41,704 nucleotides of DNA from an uncultured Lachnospiraceae bacterium (GCA_946632055.1 CAMPAR010000009.1:1-41704); one strand, 5' to 3'. Positions 1 through 9,130 are shown, counted from the first letter of the stretch. A program made the numbers and translations. Notes: generated by a model from the letters alone, not told the origin.

Positions 1-578
1 CCCAGTATTTCAGCAAAAAACTGCCCTTGGCCGATAAACTCGGCTGGTTCGGCGACATTTTCTTAAGCTACAGCTTCCTCGCCTACGCCGCCGTACTGAT
101 CGCCTTTGCGGCCGCCTATGTGATCAAGAGAACCCGCGTCGGCCTGCACCTTCGCGCGGTCGGCGAAAACCCCGCCACGGCGGATGCGGCCGGCATCAAT
201 GTCAACCGCTACAAATATCTCGCGACCGGCATCGGCTCGATGATCGCGGGACTCGGCGGCCTGTACTACGTCATGGACTACGCAAACGGCGTCTGGTCGA
301 ACGATGCCTTCGGCGACCGCGGCTGGCTCGCCATCGCGCTCGTCATTTTCACCGTCTGGCGCCCGAACCTCTCGGTCTTCGCCTCGATCCTCTTCGGCGG
401 ACTGTACATTCTCTATCTCTACATTCCGACCGGCATGGATCTGTCCGTGAAGGAGCTCTACAAGATGCTGCCCTACGTGGTAACCCTCGTCGTGCTGATT
501 ATTTCCAGTATCCGGAAGAAGCGCGAGAACCAGCCGCCGGAAGGCCTGGGACTTCCTTACTTCCGTGAGGAGCGGTAA
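1..578 (+). CDS. ABC transporter permease, BmpA/nucleoside type (5' partial)
   Basis: The reading frame is open to the left edge (first whole codon at position 3), so the N-terminus is missing; a TTG at 27 is only an internal codon. The remaining ~190 residues contain the cytoplasmic loop RTRVGLHLRAVGENPATADAAGI, typical of branched-chain-amino-acid/sugar-type permeases (BPD_transp_2 family), followed by four hydrophobic segments and a basic C-tail. The wording of this loop and the 'GLGGLYYVMDYANGVWSNDAFGDRGWLAIALVIF' type core (quoted here only as family resemblance) fit the second permease (NupQ/YufQ-like) of purine-nucleoside/BmpA transporters rather than LivM. The ATPase, first permease and binding protein would lie outside the window to the left. 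Family is confident; the substrate is inferred. Confidence 0.82.
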   Translation, partial: QYFSKKLPLADKLGWFGDIFLSYSFLAYAAVLIAFAAAYVIKRTRVGLHLRAVGENPATADAAGINVNRYKYLATGIGSMIAGLGGLYYVMDYANGVWSNDAFGDRGWLAIALVIFTVWRPNLSVFASILFGGLYILYLYIPTGMDLSVKELYKMLPYVVTLVVLIISSIRKKRENQPPEGLGLPYFREER

Positions 579-635
579 GGGAAAGCGTATCACGAAAAAA
601 ATCGGCCGTCAGACTGTCAGGGAAGGAGCACAGCC

Positions 636-1400
636 ATGAAAACCATGTCCTATAATATTCTCTGCGCCGGAAGCCCGCCGAGACGCTATTGGACCGCCAG
701 AAAAGAGCTCGTCGCCAGGATGATCCGCGACGCCGCGCCGGATACCTTCGGCCTGCAGGAGGCGCACGACCGCTGGATGAGCTATCTTGTCTCGGCGCTT
801 CCGGAGTACGCCTACGTCGGAATCGGCCGGGACAACGGAAAGCGCATGGGCGAATACTCCCCGGTCTTCTACCGGAAGGACCGCTTCCGGCTTCTTGAAG
901 AGGGCCATTTCTGGCTCTCCGAGACGCCGGGCATCGTTTCCTTCGGCTGGGACGCGGCCTGCCGGAGAATCTGCTCCTACGCGCTTCTCGAGGAAACCGC
1001 GACCGGGAAAAAACTCGCGCACTTCAATACCCACCTCGACCACATCGGGGTGAAGGCGCAGCTCGAGGGCGCACGGCTCGTCGCCTCGCAGGCCAGGAAA
1101 TTCGCCGGTATCCCGACGATCCTGACCGGAGACTTCAATGTATTCCCCTACTCCGAGCCCTATATGGCCGTCATTGAAAGCGGCTTTACGGACGCCCGAA
1201 AGCAGGCGGCGCTCTCAACGGATCAGTTCACCTTCCACAACTTCGGCGAGCCGCTTGACGGCGCCGAGCGCCGGGAAACGATTGATTACATCTTTACCAG
1301 GAACATTGAAACCGTCTCCTCCTTTACGGTCTTAACGGACCGCCCGGACGGAAAGTACCCCTCCGACCACGATCCGGTCGTCGCGGAGTTCGAGCTTTAA
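636..1400 (+). CDS. Endonuclease/exonuclease/phosphatase (EEP) family protein
   Basis: A 254-residue single-domain EEP protein. The family's metal and catalytic motifs are all visible: SYNIL (Asn near residue 7), LQE (Glu ~42), FNTHLDH (~130), LTGDFN (~166) and SDHDPV at the C-terminus. These make a Mg2+-dependent phosphodiesterase or phosphatase. No signal peptide or membrane segment is present, so it should be cytoplasmic. The ATG at 636 has a good GGAAGGAG site 8-10 bases upstream. It lies 57 bases after the ABC permease with no terminator between, so it may be cotranscribed with a nucleoside importer, which would fit a role in nucleotide or nucleic-acid breakdown; that link is inference. 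The substrate cannot be read from sequence, because the family also includes sphingomyelinases and phosphoinositide phosphatases. Confidence 0.9.
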   Translation: MKTMSYNILCAGSPPRRYWTARKELVARMIRDAAPDTFGLQEAHDRWMSYLVSALPEYAYVGIGRDNGKRMGEYSPVFYRKDRFRLLEEGHFWLSETPGIVSFGWDAACRRICSYALLEETATGKKLAHFNTHLDHIGVKAQLEGARLVASQARKFAGIPTILTGDFNVFPYSEPYMAVIESGFTDARKQAALSTDQFTFHNFGEPLDGAERRETIDYIFTRNIETVSSFTVLTDRPDGKYPSDHDPVVAEFEL

Positions 1401-1407
1401 TCCGCCC

Positions 1408-1449
1408 GATAAGAAAACAGCCTGCCGCAGGGCAGGCTGTTTTCTTATC
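1408..1449. terminator. Bidirectional hairpin terminator
   Basis: A perfect inverted repeat with 19-base arms (1408-1426 and 1431-1449) and a GCAG loop. The arms start with GATAAGAAAACAG and end with CTGTTTTCTTATC, so each strand reads a GC-rich stem followed by a TTTT tract. It sits between two convergent genes (ending at 1400 and 1469) and should terminate both. Confidence 0.9.
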
Positions 1450-1468
1450 GGTATGTGATGCTTTTACA

Positions 1469-3064
1469 TCAGTATTCAATATACCCGTCGACCGGCAGCA
1501 GGTACTGGTCGTCCGTCACCGGCACATAGCGGTCTCCGCTGTAGTTGTCGTAGAAGTCTACCGGCGCCTTGTAGATTTCCCCGGTTTCGGTATCGTACAC
1601 GCGCTCGTAACCCATCGTGGCGTCACTCTGCTTCTGGGAAATCCGGTCGTAGGACTCCTGCTGGCTGTACCAGCCCTGCATGACGATATCCGTCATCTGG
1701 GAGCAGATCTTCGCGATCTCAGCGTTCTGATGCGCCTCAATATCGATCTGGTCGTAGCAGCTTCCGATGAATGTATCCGTGAACTCGATGGAACTGAAGA
1801 CGGTCTCGAGAACCTCCAGCCAGTCGGGAAGCTCATTCTCCGGCGCCGAGACATACCAGGTGTCATACACATTCAGAAGGTACATATAGTACAGATTCAC
1901 CGGATACAGAGACGCACTGAAGACGCCGTCCACCCCGTCTCCGTTCCCGTTCGTATAATGCGCCCGGACGATTTCACCCTTCGTTGCGTTCGTTCCGTAG
2001 GTCTCGATCTTCGTGAAGTCCCGAATGACCGGGAAGGTGAAGGCATCCGAATCGTTCGGCGTCAGCGCCTCGGTGAAATGGTTGTAGAAATTCTCCGTCG
2101 TCTGCGGGTCGATATACGGAAGCTTCGCGAAGATCGAATCCGGATAGGTGTTCTGAAAGAACTGCCAGTCTTTCGCATTCATGGTATAGCCCTCGGTCTT
2201 CATGTTGAAGAACACCATGAGCCTCGGATCGGAAGGATCGTAGATCTTGAAGGTGTAGTGCAGATAATCGCCGGGGAAGATATCCACCTTCCAGCCCTTG
2301 GGGACGAGCGCCGAGAAAGCCGCGTTTTCATAGTACTCGCACTCGATGAAAGAAGCCTTCGACGGGACGATATCGAAGGATGCCGCTGCCTCGGTCGTGC
2401 TTTCTTCCGTGGTCTCCTCTTCCGTGGTTTCCCCGGTCGTTTCCTCTTCCGTCGTGGATTCTTCGGTCGTCTCCTCGGTGGTCGTTTCCTCGGTCGGTTC
2501 TTCCGTGCTCTCTGTCTTCTCTTCAGAAGGCTCCGTCTCCTCTGTTCCTTCGTCCGGCTCCGTCTCAGCGCCCGCTCCGGCAATTTCGCCGCTCCAGGCC
2601 TTTTCCCAGAATTCGTCGAAATTCTTCAGCGTATAGTAGTACCAGCTCCCGTTTTCCTTCACCTCGAGATTGCTGCCGTTGAAGGAAACCGACGCCGATT
2701 TTCCGTCCGCCCATTTAAAGGTGACGGAATTGTAGCTGTCGGTCACAAAGACATCCGTCTCCTCCTCAATCCGGATATTGGTGAACAGCCTGACGAGCGT
2801 ATCCACCTCCGCCTTCTTCGCCGTCTGGAGAATGGTGGTATCGCCCTCCTCGTCCTTCTGAAGCTCCGCGGAGGACGGGAGATTCGTCCCGATGTTATTA
2901 ATCAGCTCGTCATCGAGTTCCCGGTACAGGTATCCGCCGGCCCGGAGCCCGGATGAAGCTGTCCCGGTTCCGATGCCCGGCAGGAGCTCAGCCGCCTTCT
3001 GACAGCCCGTAAGGAGCATCGAAAGCGCCAGCATAAACGGCAGGATCATTTTCACTTTTTTCAT
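1469..3064 (-). CDS. Lipoprotein with Thr/Glu-rich linker, unknown function
   Basis: A 531-residue predicted lipoprotein. The N-terminal signal ends in the lipobox LLTGC, with the lipidated cysteine at residue 21. A small N-terminal domain (~40-160) is followed by a low-complexity TEE/TTEE linker (~165-230) and a larger C-terminal domain (~235-531). I recognise no catalytic motif in either. The start has a GGAAAGGAG site at the right distance. It is the last gene of a three-gene operon behind an M4-type metalloprotease and a zinc-ribbon membrane protein, with only 19 bases to the preceding gene. The TE-rich linker is a spacer type common in cell-surface proteins and recurs in both operon partners. 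It is probably anchored on the outer face of the membrane; function unknown. Confidence 0.85.
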   Translation of the reverse strand: MKKVKMILPFMLALSMLLTGCQKAAELLPGIGTGTASSGLRAGGYLYRELDDELINNIGTNLPSSAELQKDEEGDTTILQTAKKAEVDTLVRLFTNIRIEEETDVFVTDSYNSVTFKWADGKSASVSFNGSNLEVKENGSWYYYTLKNFDEFWEKAWSGEIAGAGAETEPDEGTEETEPSEEKTESTEEPTEETTTEETTEESTTEEETTGETTEEETTEESTTEAAASFDIVPSKASFIECEYYENAAFSALVPKGWKVDIFPGDYLHYTFKIYDPSDPRLMVFFNMKTEGYTMNAKDWQFFQNTYPDSIFAKLPYIDPQTTENFYNHFTEALTPNDSDAFTFPVIRDFTKIETYGTNATKGEIVRAHYTNGNGDGVDGVFSASLYPVNLYYMYLLNVYDTWYVSAPENELPDWLEVLETVFSSIEFTDTFIGSCYDQIDIEAHQNAEIAKICSQMTDIVMQGWYSQQESYDRISQKQSDATMGYERVYDTETGEIYKAPVDFYDNYSGDRYVPVTDDQYLLPVDGYIEY

Positions 3065-3083
3065 AGACGGACTCCTTTCCAGT

Positions 3084-5057
3084 TTATTCAGCGACCCGGA
3101 AGGACCAGACCATATCCGAAATGATATAGTCGTAATCCTCCATGCGCTCTGTCAGATCATCCGCGAGGATCGTATAAATACAGCCCGCGCTGTCCTCACA
3201 CGCGAGAAGGAACAGCGTCATATCCTCGCCGCCGTCTCCCGTATAGGAAGCCTGGATGTACTGGAAGCCGTACCTTCCGCCGTATTCGTAATCCGTAATC
3301 AGATCCTCGGAAAGGCCAACTGAAGCCGTGTATTCCTTCAGGAAACCGTTCGCTGTCGACACGCCCTCGCTGTGGAAATCATTCTTCTTGATCACGATGC
3401 TGCCGTCCTCTCCGCCGTCATAGGCCGCGACGGACAGTACGAGCTTGTCTTCATCCGGTTCGTACCCGGTCACTTCCTCCGGATCCGCCACAAAGACGAA
3501 GGAGGCGTTGGAGCTTCCGTAGAGCGCGAGACTGTAATCATTCGGCTCGCCCGTCACACGGAAGCTATCGATGCTCTTTGCTGCGGCAGCTTCAAGCGAA
3601 GCCGCATCCGCCGCGCCATCCGAAATCATATAGTACAGCAGGTAGACGCCGATATTGTTCGACGTCGACAGGACATAGATCTTGCCGGCTCCGGAGAATT
3701 CAGCCATGGTCATCGAAGCGTCCAGCTCGTATCCCGGAAGGCCTCCGATTTCGGTCTGTTTCACATTGCTCACCTCGACAGAATCCAGATAGAGGCTTTC
3801 CGTCAGGAAGGAGAGATTCTGATCCGCAAGGGCGATAAAATCGTCCGCGTTGTACAGCATAAAGAAGGATTCCGAAGACTCCCGGTACATGCAGAGCTCC
3901 GCCATTTCCTCCGAAACCCCGAAGAAACCGGTCCCGATATCCTCCGTATTCAGGCTCGCGGGCATGCTGATACTGATATTCACTTCACTGCTGGCATAGT
4001 CCTTGAGGCTGACGTCGGAAGGCGCCTGCGTCTCTTCAGTCGTCTCAGGTTCTTCGGTTTCTTCGGCGGTTGCTTCCGCCGTTTCGCTTTCGGTCTCCTC
4101 TGTCTCCTGCGCATCGGTTTTTGACGGCTCCGTTTCAGCAGGAGTCGTTTCTGAGGGCGTCGTTTCGGCGGGTTCTGTCACGGCTTCCGTGCTTCCTTCC
4201 GCTTCCTTACTTTCCTGGGTTTCCGCTTCGGAAGCGTCCTTTCCCTCTGCGGTTTCGTATTCCGCATCCTCATAGGCCTCCGCGGAGGTCCTCAGGCTCT
4301 CGATGAGATTTTTGACAAAGGCATCAAGTTCCGCTTCTTTTTCTGATTCCACACGGTATCCGACGGCCTGGTTCCCGGAAAGCTCGATGAACTGGTCTAC
4401 GAAGTGCCACTCGCCCCGGTCCTCCACTTCCGAACGAAGCAGGTACACCTCTTCTTTTTCCGTGTCGGCCTTCAGGATTTTTCCTTCCTCGACCTTCGAA
4501 AACTCGCCGGAAATCGTGCTTATGAACTTTTTATAGTATTTTTCCGGAGAGGAGACCTTCTTCTCCCGGGTGATCAGAACGGAGGGAAGTCCCCGTTCTC
4601 CGCCCGGATAGACATAGATGCCCTCTTCGCCGCGGGCTTTGACCATCGCATTCTCCGGATAGACAAAGGAAACACCGAGGACCTCGTCCGCATACACTTC
4701 ATAGCCGAAAGGCACCATTAGCTCCTCCGCTCTCTTCTTCCCGCCATTCTTCTGTACCGCCGGCAGAATCACCGTAAAGAGGAGTACAAGGAATCCGGCG
4801 AGGAGTACCAGCGCGCCGGCGCCGATTCCAATCAGCAGCGGCAGTCTGCTTTTCTTCTTAGCGGCAGGCGCCGCAGCTTCCTGATGGGCAGCCGCCGGAT
4901 TCGGCGCCGCATTCATCGCAGGGTTCGGTACAGCGTTCTGTGAAGGATCCGGCGTGATTTTCGGGATTTCCTGACCGGAAGCCGCCTGCATCGTACCGCA
5001 GACCGGGCAGAATCTCGCGCCGTCACTCAGCTTTGTTCCGCAGTTTTTACAAAACAT
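3084..5057 (-). CDS. Zinc-ribbon membrane protein with long extracytoplasmic region
   Basis: A 657-residue protein starting with a double-CxxC zinc ribbon (Cys 3, 6, 17, 20), then a Pro/Ala-rich segment, a basic stop (KKKSR) and one strong transmembrane helix at ~73-101. The topology is therefore a short cytoplasmic zinc ribbon and a large external part. Outside, an N-terminal domain (~115-255) and a C-terminal domain (~345-657) are separated by a Thr/Glu/Ser-rich linker (~257-345). No enzyme motif is recognised. It sits in the middle of the operon, 19 bases from both the M4 protease and the lipoprotein genes. A zinc ribbon at the extreme N-terminus is seen in many uncharacterised Clostridia membrane proteins and may be a regulatory or assembly element; that is inference. 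The protein encoded at 12000-12554 carries the same ribbon type. Confidence 0.85.
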   Translation of the reverse strand: MFCKNCGTKLSDGARFCPVCGTMQAASGQEIPKITPDPSQNAVPNPAMNAAPNPAAAHQEAAAPAAKKKSRLPLLIGIGAGALVLLAGFLVLLFTVILPAVQKNGGKKRAEELMVPFGYEVYADEVLGVSFVYPENAMVKARGEEGIYVYPGGERGLPSVLITREKKVSSPEKYYKKFISTISGEFSKVEEGKILKADTEKEEVYLLRSEVEDRGEWHFVDQFIELSGNQAVGYRVESEKEAELDAFVKNLIESLRTSAEAYEDAEYETAEGKDASEAETQESKEAEGSTEAVTEPAETTPSETTPAETEPSKTDAQETEETESETAEATAEETEEPETTEETQAPSDVSLKDYASSEVNISISMPASLNTEDIGTGFFGVSEEMAELCMYRESSESFFMLYNADDFIALADQNLSFLTESLYLDSVEVSNVKQTEIGGLPGYELDASMTMAEFSGAGKIYVLSTSNNIGVYLLYYMISDGAADAASLEAAAAKSIDSFRVTGEPNDYSLALYGSSNASFVFVADPEEVTGYEPDEDKLVLSVAAYDGGEDGSIVIKKNDFHSEGVSTANGFLKEYTASVGLSEDLITDYEYGGRYGFQYIQASYTGDGGEDMTLFLLACEDSAGCIYTILADDLTERMEDYDYIISDMVWSFRVAE

Positions 5058-5076
5058 CGTTCCATCCTCCCTTCTG

Positions 5077-7461
5077 TCAGTAAATGTCCGGAAGGACGGT
5101 TTCTCCTCCGTCCTCTACGGAAAACAGTGTAGCGTAGTTTACATCGCCTGTCCACCCGGATTCGCTGGCCTCGCTGTAATAAACCGTTCCGACCTGCTGG
5201 GTATTGAGATCCATCGCCTGGAACTGTACAAAGTAGTATGAGCCTGCCGGCACCAGAGCGGAAACGGTTCCTTCCTCATCGGGCCAGGTCATGAAGCTCG
5301 ACCCACTCTCAGCGTCGCCGATGCCGCAGAGACACCCGTAGACATTCGTGAGGCTGGTATCCACATGGAAGGTAATCCGGCCGCAGCCCTCCACCTCATA
5401 GCTTTGTTCCGCCTGCCGGCGGTCGCCTGAGAGCACGCCGTTCCGGATAAAGATCTCGGTAATCATGCTTTCATACTGCGTATAGCCGTTGCTTCTCGCG
5501 CTGAAGACGAGCGCCGCGTAGACGTCCTGGAAGGTATTGACCGGCGTCAGCACCTGCATCGAGGTGTAGAACAGATCAAAGAGTTCCTCATAGCTCATTC
5601 CCTGCGTGTTCAGAAGATACGCCGCGTAATTGATGATGCTGCTGTTGCGGTGCACGCCGCCCTGATCGTTGTACACGAAAGGAACCGCGGTATTCGGGAC
5701 ATAGAAGAGATCGCCGATCGCGTAGGGCTGGCTGAAGAGGTAGGGATTCGACATGTTTCTTAAGCTCTCTCCGGAATTCTCCGCAAGCTCCCAGGTCGTA
5801 TCCGTCGTCTTTTCCGCCATCATTTCGATCAGGTTGCCCATGACGTCCGAATACGCCTCATTGACGGCTCCGGCGTCATTCATATAGTTCGAGCCGGCGA
5901 TTGAGGCCATCGTCACAGCATGCGTATATTCGTGGCCCATCGCGTCGAGGTCGTAGCAGTAATTGTTCGCTTCGCTGTAGCCAAAGACATACCAGCCCTC
6001 GATATAGCTGATGAACACGGCGTTGTTGACCGGTTCCCCGTTCTCCTCCCAGTGCCGGAGCGCGAGAATCGGCGAATTGAAGCCGTCCGGCGAAGGAACG
6101 CCGATCCGGTCGTAGGCGTCATAGGATGCCGCGTAGTTCACCATGGCTGCCACATCCCGTTCGTCCCAGTCCGTATTATTCGTACTGGTATAGAACTGCA
6201 GATCGAAGTTTTTGTTCATAAAGGCATCATAGTCCGCGATCGCGATCTTCCGGTCGAGGTCAATCATATAATACAGATTGTCCGAGGGATTGTAGGCCGT
6301 ATTGATCGTCACTTCCTGGACGCCGATGCCCATGAAGTCAATGGAAGCCGTGTAGGATGCGGGTTCCAGGCCGTCGAAAACCTCCTCCGTCGGATAGTAG
6401 TCCTGCTCGACGGAAACGGAGAGCGTGGTCGAGGGCATGGCAAAGAGAAATTCCCCGGTGTCCGACGCAATATAGAATTTCATGTACTGCATGAATTCAA
6501 ATCCCGAGGATTTCTCGGGGTTGTCCGATACCACGACATAGCACCGGTAAATCATCGAAGTGAAGGGAACCGACGCCTTCGCCGTATAATCCGGATAAAA
6601 CGTAAGGTCCGTATATCCGGAGCTCTCGGCGACATTTCTCGCGGCTTCGAGCGCCGCCTCCGCGCCGATGTCCGCACCTTCCTCGCTGATGCCGATTTCC
6701 GGCGTGAAGGAGCAGCTGACGCCGGCCGTGTAGCCCTCCGGATCAAGAATAATGTGGAGCGTGGCGTTCTCGACAATGCTGCCGGCATACTTCTGCCGGT
6801 AGGTGAGGTAGGTATAGCCCTCCTTGTCCCGGGAACCGTTGTCGGCGAAGAACTCGGTTCCTGCCCGGAAGCCGAGAAGCGTGGCGATTCCGTTCAGGGA
6901 ATTGATGCCCTCCTCGAAGGTACTCAGTTCTCCCGGCACCACATTGATTTTCTGATCGTAATACTTCCCGATCAGGGTGGAGACATACCCGTCGTTGCTG
7001 CGGATGATCACGGCGCGGTTTCCGTTCATCTCCTGGATATCCTCTTCCGTCAGCTGGTAGGCGGTATTCTTGCCGTCTGTCACGACATACCCGCCCGGAT
7101 CGCTTCCGTCGTCCGGAAGCTGGTCAAAGATCGAGCCGTCTCCGCCGTCCTCCGTCTCTTCGGTCTCTTCCGTCGGGGAGGGTTCCGTGCTTTCCGTCCC
7201 GGCAGGCTCCGTGTCCGCCGTCCCGGTTTCTTCCTCCGTCGGTGCCGGGGCAGCCGTTTCCGACGTTTCGCTTTCCGGAGTTTTGCTCTCGTCTTTTGGA
7301 GCTTCGGTACTTCCTTCTGTCTCCTTCTCCGATTCCTGCGCCGTCTTCCCGGATTCTTCGGTTTCAAAATGATAGACACTGTACTCGGGTTTTGCACAGG
7401 AAGAAAGCAGGAACATGAGAGACAGAATCACCGCCAGGGACCGTCTGCAGATTTTTCTCAT
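5077..7461 (-). CDS. Thermolysin-like M4 family metallopeptidase lipoprotein
   Basis: A 794-residue secreted zinc protease when started at the ATG at 7461, which has GGAG just upstream; an earlier in-frame ATG at 7551 would put 30 hydrophilic residues before the signal peptide and is disfavoured. The signal ends in LLSSC (lipidated Cys 22). A Ser/Thr/Glu-rich linker (~30-105) leads into FTP/PepSY-like propeptide sequence (~140-350) and the M4 catalytic domain. Zinc ligands and catalytic Glu are seen in HEYTH (~510-514), with the third ligand in NEAYSD (~535). The GGVHRNSSIINYAAYLL segment is the usual M4 active-site His region. The C-terminus (~690-794) looks like an extra beta-rich domain. 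It is the first gene of the three-gene surface operon and probably self-activates after export, staying tethered to the membrane. Confidence 0.92.
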   Translation of the reverse strand: MRKICRRSLAVILSLMFLLSSCAKPEYSVYHFETEESGKTAQESEKETEGSTEAPKDESKTPESETSETAAPAPTEEETGTADTEPAGTESTEPSPTEETEETEDGGDGSIFDQLPDDGSDPGGYVVTDGKNTAYQLTEEDIQEMNGNRAVIIRSNDGYVSTLIGKYYDQKINVVPGELSTFEEGINSLNGIATLLGFRAGTEFFADNGSRDKEGYTYLTYRQKYAGSIVENATLHIILDPEGYTAGVSCSFTPEIGISEEGADIGAEAALEAARNVAESSGYTDLTFYPDYTAKASVPFTSMIYRCYVVVSDNPEKSSGFEFMQYMKFYIASDTGEFLFAMPSTTLSVSVEQDYYPTEEVFDGLEPASYTASIDFMGIGVQEVTINTAYNPSDNLYYMIDLDRKIAIADYDAFMNKNFDLQFYTSTNNTDWDERDVAAMVNYAASYDAYDRIGVPSPDGFNSPILALRHWEENGEPVNNAVFISYIEGWYVFGYSEANNYCYDLDAMGHEYTHAVTMASIAGSNYMNDAGAVNEAYSDVMGNLIEMMAEKTTDTTWELAENSGESLRNMSNPYLFSQPYAIGDLFYVPNTAVPFVYNDQGGVHRNSSIINYAAYLLNTQGMSYEELFDLFYTSMQVLTPVNTFQDVYAALVFSARSNGYTQYESMITEIFIRNGVLSGDRRQAEQSYEVEGCGRITFHVDTSLTNVYGCLCGIGDAESGSSFMTWPDEEGTVSALVPAGSYYFVQFQAMDLNTQQVGTVYYSEASESGWTGDVNYATLFSVEDGGETVLPDIY

Positions 7462-7492
7462 AATCACTCCTTTTTCGCTGTTTTCATGACTC

Positions 7493-7528
7493 TTCGAAGA
7501 TGAAACCCTTTCAGGGTTCATCTTCGAA
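7493..7528 (-). promoter_or_regulatory. Stem-loop in the 5' leader of the M4 protease operon
   Basis: Arms 7493-7509 and 7513-7528 (TTCGAAGATGAA.CCCT and its complement) pair over 16 bases with one bulged A and a 3-base loop. It lies ~32 bases before the start codon and has no U-tract, so it is more likely an mRNA stabiliser or regulatory element than a terminator. I could not identify a convincing promoter in 7530-7620. Confidence 0.5.
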
Positions 7529-7619
7529 ATTGCCGTTATCCAATATATCATTCTACGCGATCATTAAAAAAAGTGATATAGAATCTTCCTGCTATCCCGC
7601 CGTTTTTCCCGGCATCCGG

Positions 7620-7666
7620 TTCAAAAAAGCCTCCTTTTACGAAGACTTTCGCAAAAGGAGGCTTTT
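7620..7666 (-). terminator. Intrinsic terminator of the LuxR-type gene
   Basis: The arms AAAAGCCTCCTTTT (7625-7638) and its perfect complement (7653-7666) form a 14-bp stem that starts 2 bases after the stop codon at 7668. On the minus strand it is followed by a run of Ts. It separates the regulator gene from the M4 operon. Confidence 0.85.
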
Positions 7667-7667
7667 G

Positions 7668-9098
7668 TTATTGGGGAAGCTGATCAAAAATCAGCCTGTT
7701 CAGCGCGAGCCGGGTCTGGACGCCCGTCTTCCGGTAGATGGAGGTGATATGATGCCGTAAGGTGCTGACGGAAATGTTCAGTTCCAGGGCAATCGCTTCC
7801 TGCTTGTCGTCGCTCAGGACAAGCTTCTTCAGAACGCGCGTTTCCGCCGGCGTAAGCCCGTACCGTTCCTGTGCGCCTTCGAAGGGGTCCGGAGGCCTGG
7901 ATACTTCCTGTGAGCCTTCGTCTCCTTCCGGGGAATTCCCTTTCGCTTCTTCCTTCGCTGTCAGATTGAACGCGCCGGAAAAGGCCATGACGACGATAAC
8001 AATAAGAAGTGCGGCGACGTCCAGCACGAGAATGGCCGTCCCGGAGCGTTCGGAAAGCCGGAGCCCCCAGGAGAGCAGCACGACCGAGCTGTCGAGGACC
8101 CGTCCGAAGCTGGCCGCGAGGGCGGGACGGACGCCGGCCCCCGCAAGCCGCAGGAAGGTCAGCCAGTAATACGAGACCACCGCGGCGAGCGCCACATAGA
8201 ACAGGCACATATTCAGCCAGTAGGTTTCCCGCCCGAGAAGGGCCGTATTCAGGAAAGCCACCAGCACCGTACAGAGCGTGCACAGAGGTAAAAGACGTCC
8301 CTTTCTGAAGTCGCTGATCAGGCCGAAAAGGATCGCGAAGGGCACCATCAGAAGCCGCGGCCAGCTGTACACATTGTAGTCGCGGTAGGCGGACAGAATC
8401 TGCAGATGATGAATATAGCTGTTGTAATAGCTGGAAAAGAGGAGCAGGGAAACCGTGATGACGACAACCGGGATCAGGGTTTTTATAAGAAGTGATCCCT
8501 TTCCTGTCCCTGGCTCTTCTTCTCTTTCCCCACTTTCCTGACAGCCCTCCTCCATGAAAAAGACCGCAAGCAGGAAGGCCGCAAGAAGAAGCAGCACGGC
8601 AAGCGCCGGGCGGATCGTCCATCGAAGCTGCAGGACATACTGCAGGATCAGCGCGGCGGCATAGCCGGAGCCGATCGAAAGCCCGAAGTGCGGCAGGGAA
8701 GCGCTTCCGTAAGACAGGCGAAGCGCGGCCGCGCCGCCAAGGAAGCCGATGTGGAATACCGTGATTCCCGTGGCCGCGAGATAAAAAGCACTGCCCGGCG
8801 GACAGAAAAGAAGGACAAAGGCTCCGATGCCCGTCATGGCAAGGGCAGTAAACGCCGGGATCCGATGTCCGCGCCTTGTGTGCAAAAAGCCAGACAGAGC
8901 GGCCTGCAGAAGATACCCTAAGATCACGGGAATCTGGATCAGGTAATAGACCTTTTCCTGCTGTCCGTCCGTGAGGAAGCCGCGTCCGGCCTGATTGGCA
9001 CAGCGAAGCGCGACAAACTGCACGAAAAGAAAGGCTGCGAAAACCGCGGCTGTCGTCACGTGCCTGTATTTATGCATCAGATTCCTGCACCCGGTCAT
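7668..9098 (-). CDS. Membrane-embedded LuxR-type transcriptional regulator
   Basis: A 476-residue protein with about ten to twelve hydrophobic helices in residues 15-385, arranged like a reduced MFS transporter. A hydrophilic segment (~385-410) and a C-terminal LuxR/GerE helix-turn-helix follow (about 412-476: LTPAETRVLKKLV..., recognition helix ISVSTLRHHITSIYRKTG). The DNA-binding domain should face the cytoplasm while the bundle could sense a ligand or membrane state. Similar MFS-like LuxR proteins are abundant in Eggerthellaceae and also occur in Firmicutes; ligands are mostly unknown. The start at 9098 has AAGGAGG six bases upstream, preferable to the Met at residue 8. It is monocistronic, with its own promoter at 9131-9159 and terminator at 7620-7666. 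Possible targets are the adjacent M4 protease operon or the divergent YhhN gene, by position only. Confidence 0.87.
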   Translation of the reverse strand: MTGCRNLMHKYRHVTTAAVFAAFLFVQFVALRCANQAGRGFLTDGQQEKVYYLIQIPVILGYLLQAALSGFLHTRRGHRIPAFTALAMTGIGAFVLLFCPPGSAFYLAATGITVFHIGFLGGAAALRLSYGSASLPHFGLSIGSGYAAALILQYVLQLRWTIRPALAVLLLLAAFLLAVFFMEEGCQESGEREEEPGTGKGSLLIKTLIPVVVITVSLLLFSSYYNSYIHHLQILSAYRDYNVYSWPRLLMVPFAILFGLISDFRKGRLLPLCTLCTVLVAFLNTALLGRETYWLNMCLFYVALAAVVSYYWLTFLRLAGAGVRPALAASFGRVLDSSVVLLSWGLRLSERSGTAILVLDVAALLIVIVVMAFSGAFNLTAKEEAKGNSPEGDEGSQEVSRPPDPFEGAQERYGLTPAETRVLKKLVLSDDKQEAIALELNISVSTLRHHITSIYRKTGVQTRLALNRLIFDQLPQ

Positions 9099-9130
9099 TT
9101 CCCCGCCTCCTTTTCCTCAGATTTTTCTTT

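Noticed and set aside
2346-2636. Ser/Val-rich plus-strand frame and similar ones at 4003-4275 and 7070-7372
   Set aside because: They are the complement of the Thr/Glu-rich linkers of the three surface proteins.
1730-2956. Long plus-strand open frame opposite the lipoprotein gene
   Set aside because: It is the antisense of a gene with signal peptide, lipobox and ribosome site. Its product is Arg/Leu-rich without family features, an effect of GC-rich third positions and the acidic repeat.
5920-7503. 527-codon plus-strand frame opposite the M4 protease
   Set aside because: The minus strand has complete M4 motifs. The plus frame is low-complexity Arg/Val-rich with no ribosome site.
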